A stretch of 64,000 bases of DNA from Diphasiastrum complanatum (lineage: Eukaryota > Streptophyta > Lycopodiopsida > Lycopodiales > Lycopodiaceae). Under the pieces are notes generated by a model that was given only the letters and a program-made list of their open reading frames with translations, was not told the DNA's origin and made no database searches. Position numbers and translations under genes: made by a program. Location of the stretch: NCBI GenBank assembly GCA_029204225.1, contig CM055096.1, positions 59,037,600 through 59,101,599 on the forward strand, given 5' to 3'. Positions 39,696-52,200 of this stretch are shown here, piece after piece (the first letter of the stretch is position 1; every line of letters begins with the position of its first letter).

Positions 39696-40327
39696 GTACA
39701 GTACTGTGAAAATAGGCTATAAAAATCTTGGCAAAGATTTATGGAGATTTGAACCTATCAGGCGAATGTTTTCCAAGGCTGGCGAAGGATGAACCTTCGC
39801 CCAGAAGTGTCCTTCGTCCAGATATTGTCATAAATGCATTTTTCCCAGATCTGAACCTATGGATAACCTAATTTGGACATTTTAAAATCATCTAGCAGGT
39901 CAACAAAGGTTCATAATGAGGTTAAGATATTCGACGAAGGTTTTCAAAATGACATATCACTGATCCTTCGCCTAGCTCAAAAACTGGAGTGTTTCTGGAC
40001 AGGAACCTTCGCCCACCTCAAATTAGATAAATCTAGAGTGAATGTACAATCTGAGAGCTCAGCGAAGATTTCTAGTCTTGTATAGGCCAAATCTGACCAA
40101 GACAACGATATTCTAAGGCATTTTTCATTAAAAAATAATGTGCTTTCTTTTTCCCATGCTGATGACTTTTTGACTTTTGCTCATCAATCTTTGCTCAATT
40201 TTTGCTTGTCATTTTTTTTTTTTTACTGTCTTTATCCAAAAAAATCAGCAATTTAAATACTGAAAACAATAAATTTGAAAAACAAATAAAATAAAATAAA
40301 ATAAAAAAACCATTGAGATCAAACTTG
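39696..40327. other. Ty3 spacer after integrase with GGCGAAGG motifs
   Basis: AT-rich spacer between integrase and the extra region. It contains repeated gcgaagg / ccttcgcc words at about 39760-39815 and 39960-40015, the same word that is spread over the leader at 59.5-60.15 kb. Confidence 0.6.
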
Positions 40328-41430
40328 CTAAACTGGCGGAGCAGATTGCCAAAACTTGCGTAATCGACTGCCATTTACCAGAGTATCAAATCGTTTTCCA
40401 TCCAAGTGCTCAAGAATTACGGCACTATAGTTCAGGATTTCCTTCACTTTATATGGGCCTTCACTGTTAAACTTCAACTTTTTCTTGATCAACTTGGTTT
40501 TGTACATCAATACAAGATCTCCTGCTTTTAGATTTTTTGTGTGCAATCGACGATCGTGCCATGCCTTGCAGCGGCCTTTCTCTGCTGCTAAGGCATAAAC
40601 TGCCATCAATCGGATTTTACATAATTTGTGCAACGCTTCATGACGGAGTTGTAAAGACTTATCATCATTTAATCGTTTCGTTGCTGCTATGCGTAAGGAT
40701 GGGATTAAAAATTCAATTGGCATGACAACATCTTGACCATAAACCAGTTGAAAAGGTGTTTGATTTGTACTATTTTTGTAAGTGGTTCTGAATGGCCAGA
40801 ATGTTGCATATAGTTTATGTTCCCAATCAGACCGACTCGCTTCAACTGTCTTTGTCATAATGGTGCAGAGAATCTTATTGGAAGATTCAGCTTGGCCATT
40901 CCCTCTGGGATAGTAGGGAGTACTAAATCTGTGTATAACAAAAAAATCTTCCAATAAACACTTTATTGTTTGATTAACAAAGTGTGTACCCCTGTCACTG
41001 ACAATCTCGATCGGACATCCAAATCTAATTAGAAGATTTTCATATAGAAACTTGGCCGTAGATTTCGCATCAGCAACTTTGACAACTTTGGCTTCAACCC
41101 ACTTGGTCATATAATCAGTTGCTACGATAATGTATCAGGCCTGAGATCCTTGCGCGGCAGGGTGAATAGGTCCAACATAATCCAGTCCCCATTTTTCAAA
41201 CGGTGCTTGCGATAAAACCGGATGCAAGGGTTCATAGTTCTGACGAGTAGGTTGTCATGCTCGCTGGCAAACATCACACGTCTGAATAAAATTTTCTGTG
41301 TCCTTGTGAAGCGTAGGCCACCAACAACCTGATTGCAAAAGTTTGCGAGCAGTAATATTTGTAGAGAAGTGTCCTCCACCCATGCCATTATGTGAAAATA
41401 TGATTAAATCTGGAACTTCATGCGGTAAAA
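40328..41430 (-). pseudogene. Ty3 integrase
   Basis: Starts with an H2C2 zinc-binding region (HNGMGGGHFS near 41395 and CDVCQRA near 41270), then the catalytic core in a good open frame: YMTKWVEAKVVKVADAKST, GCPIEIVSDRGTHFVN, YYPRGNGQAESSNKILC, and a C-terminal part with AGDLVLMYKTKLIKKKLKF. Asp and Glu of the DDE set are present at SDRG and GQAE. Some stops lie in the N-terminal part (41122-41388). Integrase joins the element cDNA to the host chromosome. Confidence 0.88.
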
Positions 41431-42670
41431 CACATCTTCAATCGGCAGGTGCAATTTTAACTTGGTTGTAACCACTAAATCCATCCAAGAAACTATAAGC
41501 TTCCGTTCCGGCAAGGCAATCCAAAATGCTTTCAGTAAAAGGTAACGGAAAGTGATCCTTCCGCGTCACTTTGTTCAATGATTTGAGATTCACACAGATC
41601 TGCAATTTCTCATTTTTCTTAGGAACAATGACAATCGATGAAATCCATACAGTGTGCTCAATTCATAAATGAAATCGGCGTCAAGCAATCTCTGAAGTTC
41701 TTTCTTTATTAGGTCCGCCACATTAGGATTACAACAATAGAACTTTGTAACCTTTGGAACTGCATCAGGTACTAAAGGTATGGTATGTTCAATCATTGAT
41801 GTCGGAATACCCTTCAGATCTTGATAAGTCCATGCAAAGCAATCTTGATACTTAATAAGTAACATGCGTAGTGCTTGATACTGTTTAGGAGTAAGTTGTG
41901 ATCCAACTTGTACAATTTTTTTTGGTTCTCCTGGTTCGACAAGATTCATTGGCTGTGTCCTAGCTGGGCCATCGTAAACCTCTTTAGATTCTGGCATGTG
42001 TTCTTCATGTTCACAATGTGCTTTAGGTAACATGATAACCACACCATCCAATGTATAACGTTTAAAATACTCGGGCATATCATGTTGGACTGCATCTGCT
42101 TGTTCTTTTTCGAAAGGACTTGTCTTGGATCTTCACTTAGCCTTCTTAGTAGGAATTAATCATGGAGGTGATGACTTCGAAGAAGATAAATTTTTCTTCA
42201 AAGGTGAAGACTTCCTAGACGATGATGTCTTACTAGAATTCTGACTTGAAGAATCATCCTCGACTTTTCCTTTGCCTTTATCCAATAAGGGTGGCACTTT
42301 CTTTGAATCAATCTTTTGAGGGAGATTTTCTCATTTCAGGACCGTATTATAATGTTGCTTAGCTTGTTTCTTCGTCATCAATCCTGTGATCCTATCTTCC
42401 TTCAGTATAACTGCCTTGGGCGGTTTTATTGTTGGTTCATCAGAAACATTACGCACTCCAAATCTAGTCGGATCCATATGATTTAGAATCTGCTCATTCG
42501 TAAGTTCAGCATTGCCATCATAAGTCAAGGCATGACTCACAGGAATGAGTTCATCCTCAATCGGATCTGGTATAGGTTCTGTTGATATCCAGGCTACATT
42601 CAGCACATTTAGGGAAACGTGATTGGTGTATCCAAAGTTCGATCTAACAAGGAAATCTCGCTCAAATCTG
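41430..42670 (-). pseudogene. Ty3 linker and truncated reverse transcriptase
   Basis: 42670-42331 encodes a linker (RSNFGYTNHVSLNV, DPTRFGVRNVSDEP); 42078-41590 the region before RT with a CFAWTYQDLKGIP motif and VADLIKKELQRLLDADFIY, then after a frame change the fingers up to GFSGYNQVKIAPAD at about 41460. Directly after that the sequence becomes integrase, so the catalytic YxDD palm, the thumb and RNase H are all deleted. Confidence 0.85.
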
Positions 42671-42674
42671 ATTG

Positions 42675-42709
42675 CATTAGAGGAGTTCTCAATAACAAAA
42701 AGACCCTTT
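42675..42709 (+). repeat. Left terminal inverted repeat
   Basis: Matches the reverse complement of 56804-56838 at 34 of 35 bases (difference at base 21). The reverse complement could also be read as open frame continuous with the Ty3 linker, so by itself it is ambiguous; the partner and the 63781 copy argue for a TIR. Confidence 0.7.
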
Positions 42710-43003
42710 GTAAAGATACTTTTATTTATTTATCTTTAGTTTTAACCGTCACCAGGCCCAATCAAAATGCATAGATTTGAAATCTACGTAACGTAGTTCA
42801 AATTAACTAAAAAATAAAAATGAAATATAGAAAACTTTGAAATTTGTGTCCGGACAGCATGGATGTATCCCATTGGTTTCTTCTTCCTGTCCGACACGTG
42901 CTAATCTGTCCGACGTCAATACCTCAAGTTAAATATACTTGACTATGCTGGTTAGTATAATGAAATTTTCTAACTATACTAGTTACAGTTATAGAAATAC
43001 AAT

Positions 43004-44384
43004 ATGTACAGTTACATAAAATATGGTATACGCAGTAACTATGACTATGTTGGCATTCACATTAGATTAAATGTGATACGAAAAATTGATATTAAGTATC
43101 ATATCAGAGAGATTTTTGGTGCCCAAGCTTTGAAAATAGCAATGGCAAGGAGACCTAGATCTACAATCGATTCTGTGATTCTTTACAATGAGAAAGATGA
43201 AGCTAATAACTGGAAGCCAACAAAATATACGAAGAACTCATGGGTATTGCTGCATCCATCATCAAAGGGCAATTTTTGACAAAAGAAAAGAGCAAAAATG
43301 GCTTACAAATCTTATTGGAAAGCAAAAATTTTGGAGTTTAAGACTACCCCGGGAGGTCAATCGATATCAGAAGTCTTAGTACAACATGTATATATGCATT
43401 CAGAAATCAAAGTATATGATATCAATCCTCATGATCATCAAAAATGTAATTGTAAGTATATCAAAACATATGCACTCTACAGCAATCATAGGTGATTTCC
43501 TTTATTGATGCTCTTCAGATTATGATTTAAATGCTTCAACATTGTTTTTTCTTTCAGATTTATATCCATCATGCATAAGTGAATGGGAGCTCGCACAATC
43601 ACTTGCAGGAATATTAGACGTGATTCACTCTGATGTTGAAAACCTGCAATACAGAGGAAGAAGTCCAAAGGAACTTGTAGATTGTGGTATCTATTTTTAT
43701 AAATCTTTATATACGCCACAGACAGATGGAGGTTTTGGCAAGCTCGAAGCAATTCCTTTGCCTAGTTTTCAAAGTGATGAGTGGCCTACTCCTGACAACA
43801 TTGTTTCTGAATTCTTGAGATGCAAGCTACTCATTGATATTAGAAATGCTATGAAGATAAGCACAGGCTCAAAAATTGTTCACCTAAGTTGGTTTATCTC
43901 ATTACATATATTTGTTGAGTTTTTCTCGAGTGCTAGTGTTCGTAGGACACCAACTTTATTTGTTTGCAAGGATTTATCAGATGAAACTTTGTCAGATCTC
44001 ATGGATCAAGGTTGGAATAGTAAAACAAATAATGACATAGAATGCAGGATTAAAAAGTCCTCAATGATCTTTCGTTATCATATCGAAAAGCAAATGCTCA
44101 GTCTCACATTTAGCTACCACAGATACAAGAAAATTGAAGGTACATGGCTACCACTGGATCAAGACTTTGAACTAAATAGTCACACAAATCAAATGGAGAT
44201 GAGCATTATCTACAATGAGGAATATTTGACTATGGTTGAGGTGGAAGAGCATTGGAAGCTTGATTTTATTAGAACAGAGCTCATGCTATTACAAACCAAT
44301 CTACCAACATATTTCAGATTTATCATCAACGGAAGACTCGTAAGTACTTTATGTTTATTGCCATTTCAAAATAGAACAAAATAA
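43004..44384 (+). pseudogene. Unknown gene of the TIR element (probably intron-containing)
   Basis: Two main open parts: 43004-43279 (91 codons; MARRPRSTIDSVILYNEKD in the middle) and 43542-44384 (about 275 codons after a plausible acceptor ttttctttcag at 43546-43556), with EWELAQSLAGILDVIHSDVE, TPTLFVCKDLSDETLSDLMD and an acidic C-terminal half. Between them, 43188-43495 is open in shifting frames and a donor-like TAG/GTGATT occurs near 43491. I recognise no family. Whether it is a spliced gene or a frameshifted one cannot be settled by eye. Confidence 0.45.
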
Positions 44385-45262
44385 TAGAAAATGTCATCAT
44401 TTACAATTGCACATTCACTAATATTTGTCATGTCACAGATGCAAAAAAGACAGGAGCTGATAACGTGCTGCAAAGGTTTACCTACAACAATCACCATTGT
44501 GGGAGAACAATAGTTTCAAATAAACTTTAGTAAAAATTTGTGTATACACTCTTTCATTCAATAAATGAAAGCCCAAGTTGGGCATCAGTACATGTATTTT
44601 GTGCTCCCAAATTCATAAAATGGAACAACAACTGATATATCAATGTATATTTTTCTATGAATTCTATACATGTATTTTTGTTCTATGCTATCTATATTTG
44701 TTCTGATCTTAATTTAGTATAACTACATCATCCTTTGCACCATCATCAATAACAAGAGGCTGAAGCCTTGCCCTAGCCAGTATACTCAGGATAATTTCTT
44801 ATCTAAATCTGTACACCTGGCTTGATGTGTACTCAGGAAGTGTAAACTGCAAAATAGAACATTCATGTATTAGTAATGGCTAAAAACATCAACAAAATAG
44901 AAAACTAATTATGATTCCAAAATAAGAATAAACAGACTTTTTTACCTTAGAAATATCAACATCTTGTTGAAGGTTGAACCACTCAAAAAATTGTATAATG
45001 TGTACCACCCGCAACTGAATGAATCATTTTGCTGAGGTGACTGCAAAAAAATTCAGCACACAAGAAATCAATTATGAAACAGAATGAATTAGAATGAAAC
45101 AATTACATTAGAATACTGATTTCAAAATGCTATTAAAAAAGACAGAGTTTACCTCCAAACTGACGATCTGCCAGTCCACAGAATGGAGAGCATCTGTGGG
45201 AATATATTTACTTAAATATAGAAGGTATATATCTACATCCTTATGCGTATTTCTCGCCGAAT
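44385..45262. other. Non-coding sequence between two convergent TIR-element genes
   Basis: AT-rich, no recognisable gene. Probably 3' UTRs of the unknown plus-strand gene and the minus-strand histone-like gene. Confidence 0.55.
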
Positions 45263-46015
45263 TCATCTTGACACAAAATCCTTTAATACTATTGTATCTA
45301 TGGCATAGGATATGTCTTTCTCAAATTTAAGATAATCATCTAAATCTATATATGTATAAAAATTTGGAGGAGGTGGAGGAGGAGGTGGATGTGTAGTATC
45401 TACAGGAATTGAAGGGGTATTCAAAACAGATGTAGCTATATTTACAACATTATCAACAGGAGCGTTATCTACAATTGAGTTCGGGTTAGGCTTCACAGAA
45501 TCTGTGGTGTCTACCCTTCTTACTTTTTTGGGAGCTCTCTTGGGGGTTGTCTGCTTCCTAGGACGCTTCGTAGGAAGATCAGTCCTATCTAGAGGAGTTG
45601 GTCTGGGAGCAGCAGGCTGAGATACGTGTAACCTGCAAAACCTATCCCTCATTCTCATCAGGAGCTGAAAATCCTTGGGCATTATGGTGACTCTCCTGGA
45701 ATGGATTGCAAGCAAAAAAGAATCTTAAAAAAAAAGGCTAATGTAATCTTCAGCAACCTTTTGAAGGCACTAAAGAGCATTGGGTGTGAATCTAACCAAC
45801 AGTTTGAGATCATTTTTTGTTATGTTTCGGACAACACGGTAGAATGAAGCTCTTGGGATCAATAGAGCGGTTGATCTCTGATACTTGCGTATCTCAGAGA
45901 GCCACCTGCTGTGGGTGCGCGTTCTAGGTCTAGCGGGGGGTGTAATGGCAACCGCATGAGCTAAGGATGAGCCAGGAGAGAAGAAGTCCCTCCTTGTTTG
46001 GTTTCTCCTATCCAT
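45263..46015 (-). pseudogene. Histone H3-like (CENH3-like) gene with long C-terminal tail
   Basis: A 251-codon register from ATG at 46015 to a stop at 45263, broken by TAG (45770-45772) and TAA (45725-45727). N-terminal MDRRNQTRR recalls MARTKQTAR of H3. The histone fold follows: EIRKYQRST, LLIPRASFYRVVRNIT, a loop one residue longer than in canonical H3, VRFTPNAL, LQKVAEDYISLFF, AIHSRRVTIMPKDFQLL. The LLIP-ASF and KDF words and the longer loop 1 resemble plant CENH3 more than canonical H3. After the fold comes a 110-residue tail, basic (KRPRKQTTPKRAPKKVRR, NLS-like), then eight prolines and an acidic end. Both stops fall inside conserved helices without changing their length. Divergently transcribed from the gene at 46853. 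Confidence 0.75.
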
Positions 46016-46852
46016 GGACGTGTACTATGGGATAGCGGACTTGTGCATGACGGCAAGGATGAGCAGGGAAGGATGACAAAGAAGTCGTAGAGGACAGATA
46101 TGTACGGACAAAGCATACGGTATATCAGACCTGTGCAAGGAGAATATAAGAGAGAGAGAGAGATTAGCTTAGACAAAAGACGCACAAGTGCGATATGGAG
46201 AGACATGTAGGCAGACGTATCGGACTTGTGCGCATGGAAGGCGGTAGTAGGAATATCGATAGTGAAGGTCGCGCACAAGTGCGATATGCGGAGCGAAAAA
46301 AAAGTGAAAAAAAATTCATTGAAGTTTGTGATTTTATATCGTGGTTCGCACGTGCGAAACAACGTCCTGTCACACGTGTGGAACTTGTACGGCCAAATGC
46401 GAGAGCGACACATGTCGCCCTGTCACTTCACACGTGTGGGATATGTATGGGCAAATGCGGGAGCGACACGTGTTGTCAAATAAAGGAATGAACACGCGAC
46501 ACATGTACAGGTGTCATTTTACACGTGTCCAGGTGTCACCTCACACGTGCCAGTGCCTACACTCCAATTGAAAGTAGACACGTGTCCTTTGACCGTTGAC
46601 CACACATGTGTGAAAATTTAGTATAAATGACACGAAACCCGATTAATTTTTTATCTTTTTCCTTCTCGAAATTGATGGCATATCGCTCTTGTGTGCGTCC
46701 ATTGTTGTCCGTTTGTATGCAACTATACCTACTTGCGCACAAGTGCGATATCGGTATCTACCTGCCGTACATATCCCTTTTGTGCGCGATCTTGATAGTT
46801 AGTTTTGTTTCAGTTCTCCATTGCGCACAAGTGCGATATCTACGTCACTTCC
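46016..46852. promoter_or_regulatory. Shared divergent promoter region with repeated 17-mers and G-boxes
   Basis: The 840 bp between the histone-like gene (minus) and the unknown gene (plus) holds at least four close copies of GCGCACAAGTGCGATAT in plus orientation (about 46180, 46271, 46735, 46822) and at least four in minus orientation (about 46032, 46218, 46681, 46771). The centre (46345-46590) has about seven CACGTG cores, including a 14 bp perfect palindrome TTCGCACGTGCGAA (46345-46358). A TATA box (TATAAA, 46622-46627) faces the plus-strand gene. Confidence 0.7.
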
Positions 46853-48361
46853 ATGGCCTCTTCCTCGGGATCCTCATGAGATTCAGGCTTGAGTTCTTTT
46901 CTTAGTGAATTTGGGATTACTGAAAATTTAGACTACTTCCATAGCCTATTCCGGCCATATCTACATGTTTTCAGGACTGCACAACCAAATTCTGATGTAT
47001 TTTATGATCATAATGTTAGATTCAGAGATATACTTAGTAAGCCTATTTTCTCCATCGGTACACTCCAGTACATGCACTATACTGATCTTGTTCATTTCTT
47101 CCCAGTTTTCAGACATAGACTAGATAGAATATTCACCAAATTGTTTGGTCTATTCAAAAGTAGTTCAATGTGTCCTTATTGCAACAAGAAATGTCGATTG
47201 GTAGAATATCAGAATGGTTTTGTACTTTTTCTTTTAGTTCAGATCCCAGATGATGAGGAAGTTTCTGTTGCTGACCCTCCTTTTGCATCATCCTCTGTTC
47301 AGTCAGCCATTAAGGATATCAGTCACTTCCTTATCGACACTCCTGATAAGGAAAGTGACTTTATTGATGTAAATACTGATTTTCTTCGGGATTCTTTTAT
47401 TGGCCAAAGTTCATCTACTGATGAATTGATCCCTATAGAGGAGTCTAAATGTCTTTTCAATTTGCATGTATATTATGTTAATGACGATGTATATTTTACT
47501 ACTGCTGATTTATGTAAATTTTTTGACTATCGTGAAGATGAGATTCTATGTTTATTATCCGGCACAATTTCCGAATTCTCGGACTTTGTAGATTTTGAAA
47601 CACATGACCTTGTTGCTGGTATTGATTTTGATGATGAGGAGGGCTTTATGACCGGTGAAGAATGCCTGACTAAGACTTTATCAAATATTGCTGAGGATGA
47701 GCGAGGCAGACCATCCGATCACATCATTTCAATCCCAGATGGGCTTCCCTCGTCCATTATTAATGCATTTCACTGATCATTCCACTTCAGTACATGCTCA
47801 TTATATTGATCATCCTGATCTGGTTGCTGCTGATGATGAAGAATGTGTAAGTGTTTAAACTTCCTTTCATTAGAATGTTTTTAATCATTGAATGTGTTTT
47901 TGCTAACATATTTCCTATTGCAGGATGCTCTCATAATTGATTATTTTGCTGCCAGACGAGGTGGGTTCAAACAACATGCATCATCCTTCCAGAGGGATAG
48001 TGGACTTGGCCACTATCTTAGACATTTCCTGAAGAATGAGATTTGTATTGCTCATTCCAAGCTGAGCCCAGTTGGGGAGAGTCTTATAATGGCAGTTAAA
48101 GCTTTATCATTTTACCTAGGAGGACATAAATTTGTTAAGACAAATAAGATCATTTTTGTCAAAAGATCTTATGTTTTGAACATTTTACGTTTTACTGATG
48201 GGAATGTTCCTTTAAGGAGCTCCCATTATTCATTGTATTCCACTTATATTGAGCTTAGTGGAAATAAGAATAAGGCACATCTATCAGATGCATACGCTAG
48301 CAGAGAATTTCTTCATGACAATACTGCCATAAAATCTGACACACGATTTGATGATGAATAG
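46853..48361 (+). pseudogene. Unknown gene of the TIR element, acidic protein with CxxC pair, one intron
   Basis: ATG at 46853 follows a TATA box by about 230 bp. The frame has a TGA at codon 9 (46877; possible CGA-to-TGA), then runs open to 47776 with MCPYCNKKC near 47170 (zinc-ligand-like) and a strongly acidic second half. A one-base shift near 47760 gives HFTDHSTSVHAHYIDHPD and leads to a clean donor (GT at 47847) and acceptor (AG at 47922-47923). The last exon (47924-48361) encodes ALIIDYFAARRGGFKQHASS, ALSFYLGGHKFVKTNKIIF and SSHYSLYSTYIELSGNKNK. No family recognised. About 480 residues if repaired. Confidence 0.55.
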
Positions 48362-48852
48362 TTGACACTTTGTATTTTGTTATAATACAATCAATACATT
48401 TACACTGAGTATTTCTCCTCTCTTGTTCAATGAATTTGCAAGGCAATTCTAAACATGTCATGATTTGATGACAATGATGATCTTCTACTCAGCAATCATC
48501 TAATTTTCTCTTCCTGTATAAACTTGCATGCTTTTCTAAACTTGTTGTATTGTGTGGACTTTGTTATATGTCAAATCTGAACTCTGCGGTAGAACCACTG
48601 AAACAATTGACAAATGTAGTTTCGTTTTTCATTGGTTCCTCCATGTTGTGTGTTTCGATGAAATGCTGCTCGTGCTTGCCAGTGTGACTTCTCCATCCCT
48701 TGTGATGACCATACACTCAAGCTTCCATATGTGTTTGCAAAAAATGTTGTATGATCTCTTAGTATGTGCTGCATATGTCAAAATCATAATGTTAGTCTTA
48801 TGTTTGGATCTAAATATATATGAAAAATTGAAAGCATCTTAAAAATTTTATA
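48362..48852. other. Non-coding spacer after the unknown gene
   Basis: 3' flank of the plus-strand gene and of the converging transposase-like gene. No recognisable coding sequence. Confidence 0.5.
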
Positions 48853-48868
48853 CTAACCATGTAATGAG

Positions 48869-49117
48869 AGTTAAGGAAACACAATGTAAACACCTGACCG
48901 GATCAATCACCACAGCACAAAGTCAAGTGCAACAAGACCACAAAATTGCTCTCCTCAAACTGTATATTCAACTTACTCGTAAGTACAAAGATAAGTTGCT
49001 TAAAAAACACTCAAAGGGCTCGTAAAAGAAAGATGGCCCGATAACTCTAGAACTAAGCACACGTGGTGCCGTCGAAATAAGAAAGCATTGTATAAGTCGA
49101 TCATTGTTATTTTAACT
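48869..49117 (-). repeat. 3' LTR of the complete Copia element
   Basis: 249 bp, partner of 54594-54842. A minus-strand polypurine tract (TTGAGGGAGAG, 49118-49128) lies directly before it in element orientation. Confidence 0.93.
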
Positions 49118-49208
49118 CTCTCCCTCAATGATCAACATCTCTTTTTATTTTAGAGTTTACTCTATTCATGAAACATACCTCCATGATAGTATTACAAGTA
49201 AAGGCTTT

Positions 49209-52200
49209 TTACATGACCAGATCTAAGCCAAATTTGGCTCTAAAAGTCTCAAACTTTTCTTTACTTAAATCTTTCGTAAATATATCAACAACTTGTAATA
49301 ACGTAGAACAATGTACAATACTTATATCTTCAGATTGTAACTTTTCATGTACAAAGTGATATTTTACTTCAATATGTTTTGTCCTTGCGTGAAAGATAAG
49401 ATTTTTAGCCAATTGTATTCCACTTTGACTGTCACAGAAAATAACAGTGGGATTTACCTACTTCATGCCAATCTCACATAACAACTTACGTAGACAAACA
49501 ACTTCCTTGGTAGCACAACTTAACATTTTAAATTCGGCTTCTGTGGAAGAAATAGTATCTTGCTTCTTGCCAGACCATGAAAAACAACCGCTACCAAAAT
49601 TGAAGGCATAACCTGTTGTCGACTTTCTATCATCTATACTTCCTGCCCAATCAGCGTCAACATAACCTTGCAACTTAGGTAAAACACTTTGTCTTTTGTA
49701 GATTAGACCAAGGTTAGATGTACCTTTCACATACCTCAAAATCCTTTTTGCAGCTTTCCAATGGTCCATAGTGGGTGATGACATGAATTGGCTAATCAAA
49801 CTTACATCATAGCAGATATCCAGACGTGTAGTCATAAGATATATCAAACTTCCAACTAGCTGACGAAATAGTGTAGCATCAACATGTGCACTATCATCAA
49901 TACAAGATAATTTCTTACCAGCTTCGCAAGGGGTGATGGAAGGTTTGCCTCTGTCATATGAAATCTCTCCAATATCTCGCCCACATACTTGTTTTGACAT
50001 AACCTGATATCACTGCTAGTTTGCCATACTTCGACACCCAAGCAATAGTGCATAAGATCTAAATCTGCCATCTCAAACTGCTTGCATAAGTTGGCTTTGA
50101 TAGAATGAGTGAGGTTCTCATCATTGCCCGTGATAATGATATCATCAACGTAAAGTACAATCAAGACAATGCTGTCATCATTTATAAGAACATAAAGGTT
50201 TGGATCTGAATTTGTTCTTACAAACCCATGAAAAAGAAATTAACTGTCAATGCGTCCATACCATACGTGTGGCACTTGCTTAAGGCCATAAAGTGCTTTG
50301 TGTAGTTTACATACCTTCTGTTCTTGCTCTTTTGTCATGAAACCCTGCGGTTGGACCATGTAAACTTCTTCCTCTAAGTCACCATTCAAAAATACAGACT
50401 TCACATCCATTTGATGGATATTCCACCCAAAATGAGATGCTAAGGCAATGATAAGGCATAGCGTAGTCCACTTAGCCACTGGAGCAAATGTCTCTTCATA
50501 GTCAATTTCTCTGCTTTGCTCATAACCCTTCATTACTAGGCGTGCCTTATACTTTGCTATTGTGCCATCCGCATGAAACTTTGTTCTAAACACCCATTTG
50601 TTGTCAATGGGTTTCTTTCCAAGTGGTAGATCAACCAACTCCCATGTATCATGCCTGTGGATGGATTCTATCTCTTCTTCCATTGCCCTTTGCCACTCTT
50701 TGTGATCTTTTGCCTCATCAAAGGTTGATGGCTCTCGACACTTCAAAATGTCAGTCATTAGGGCATAGTTCACATGATAACGATCAAGAGACTTCCTTTC
50801 CCGTGTTGATCTTCTCACTTCACCTTGTGTGCTAGATCCTGTTTGATTTAGCTTTGCATCCTTCATGATCTTTTCATACCATTTTGGCATCTTAGATTCA
50901 GGTGATACACCACGTGGAGAGTATGTATCCCAAGGAGTGTCCAAGTAATGTCTCTTACTTCCAACCGGTTTTTCCTTTATTGCTCCTATTGGCAAGTACC
51001 TCCCCCTAGGCTCTTGAATAGGCGGTGTCCTTTCATACTCGCCCTCTCGACTCTCGTCTTCACGTGCATCATTTTGTGGAGCATCTTCTTCATCTTCTTC
51101 CTCCAGAATTGTGGGAAGTCTTTTGATGTTTTCACCACTTGCATGGTCTTCATCTTCATACCTATGCGTTTCATCAAAGATCACATCTTTGCTAATGTGA
51201 ATCTTATTCATTACAGGATCAAAACACTTGTAAGCTTTCGTTCTTTCATCATAACCGACGAAGATACACTTGATTTCTTTGGCATCAAGTTTCTTTCGCT
51301 CCTCCTTTGGCACATGTACATAGGCCTTACATCCAATGACACGAAACTTGTCGATTTTTGGCTTTATTCTAGTAAATGCTTCTTCAGGAGTCACATTTGG
51401 AACCGCAACTGTAGGGTCTCCTATTTTGCAAGAACGTTGCCGCACTGCACGCTTCTGACCAAAGTGAATCGGTCAATCCCATTTGCTTCATCATGGAACG
51501 TGCACTCTCCATAATAGTCCTGTTTTTCCTTTCAGCTACACCATTACTATGCGGCGTGTGTGACTGTGTGAATTGTCTTTTGATGCCGTGCTCTTTGCAA
51601 AAGTCTTCAAAATCATCAGATTTGTATTCGTCCCCTCTATCGATCTTAGCACTTTGATGCGTGCATCCAGTTGGTTCTCTACCAAAGTCTTGAACTCCTT
51701 GAAGCGAGCAAAAGCACCAGATTTTTTCTTCAAGAAATAAATCCATGTCCTCCTAGAATAATCATCTATGAACGTCATAAAATAATATGCTTTCCCCAAC
51801 AACACGGTCTTCATTGGGCCGCACAGGTCGCTGTGAATGAGTTCCAGCGGTTTTTAGCTCTTGCAGCTCCACCTTTCTTGAATGTCTCCCTGTGATGCTT
51901 TCTCATGATGCATCCTTCACATATTGCATGATGATCATCCTGCAATGCCGGTACCCCTATTACCATCTTCAGCTTCGCCATCAATCTCAAGCTCTCATAG
52001 TTCAAAAGACCAAGTCTTATGTGCCACAGTTCGGATTGAGATGCTGTTGAGATAGCCAAACTATATTCACCTGGTTTTGCAGCATCCAATTTATAAAGGC
52101 TACAATTACTATCTCTATAACCCTTCGCCACCACTTTGTGGTTGTGGTTCATATCCTTCATAAGACATCCATCCTTGACAAATTCAACTTTAAGATGTTG

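Noticed and set aside
42640-42720. The left TIR could be plain Ty3 coding sequence, since its reverse complement is open with the linker
   Set aside because: The same sequence occurs inverted at the other flank and again at 63781 outside the Ty3 element; kept as TIR with reduced confidence.
45716-45780. The two stops in the H3-like gene might lie in an intron with borders near AAAAG/GTTGCT and CATTCCAG/GAGAG
   Set aside because: The sequence between still encodes conserved H3 residues (VAEDY, AIHS) at the right spacing, so it is coding that has decayed; not an intron.
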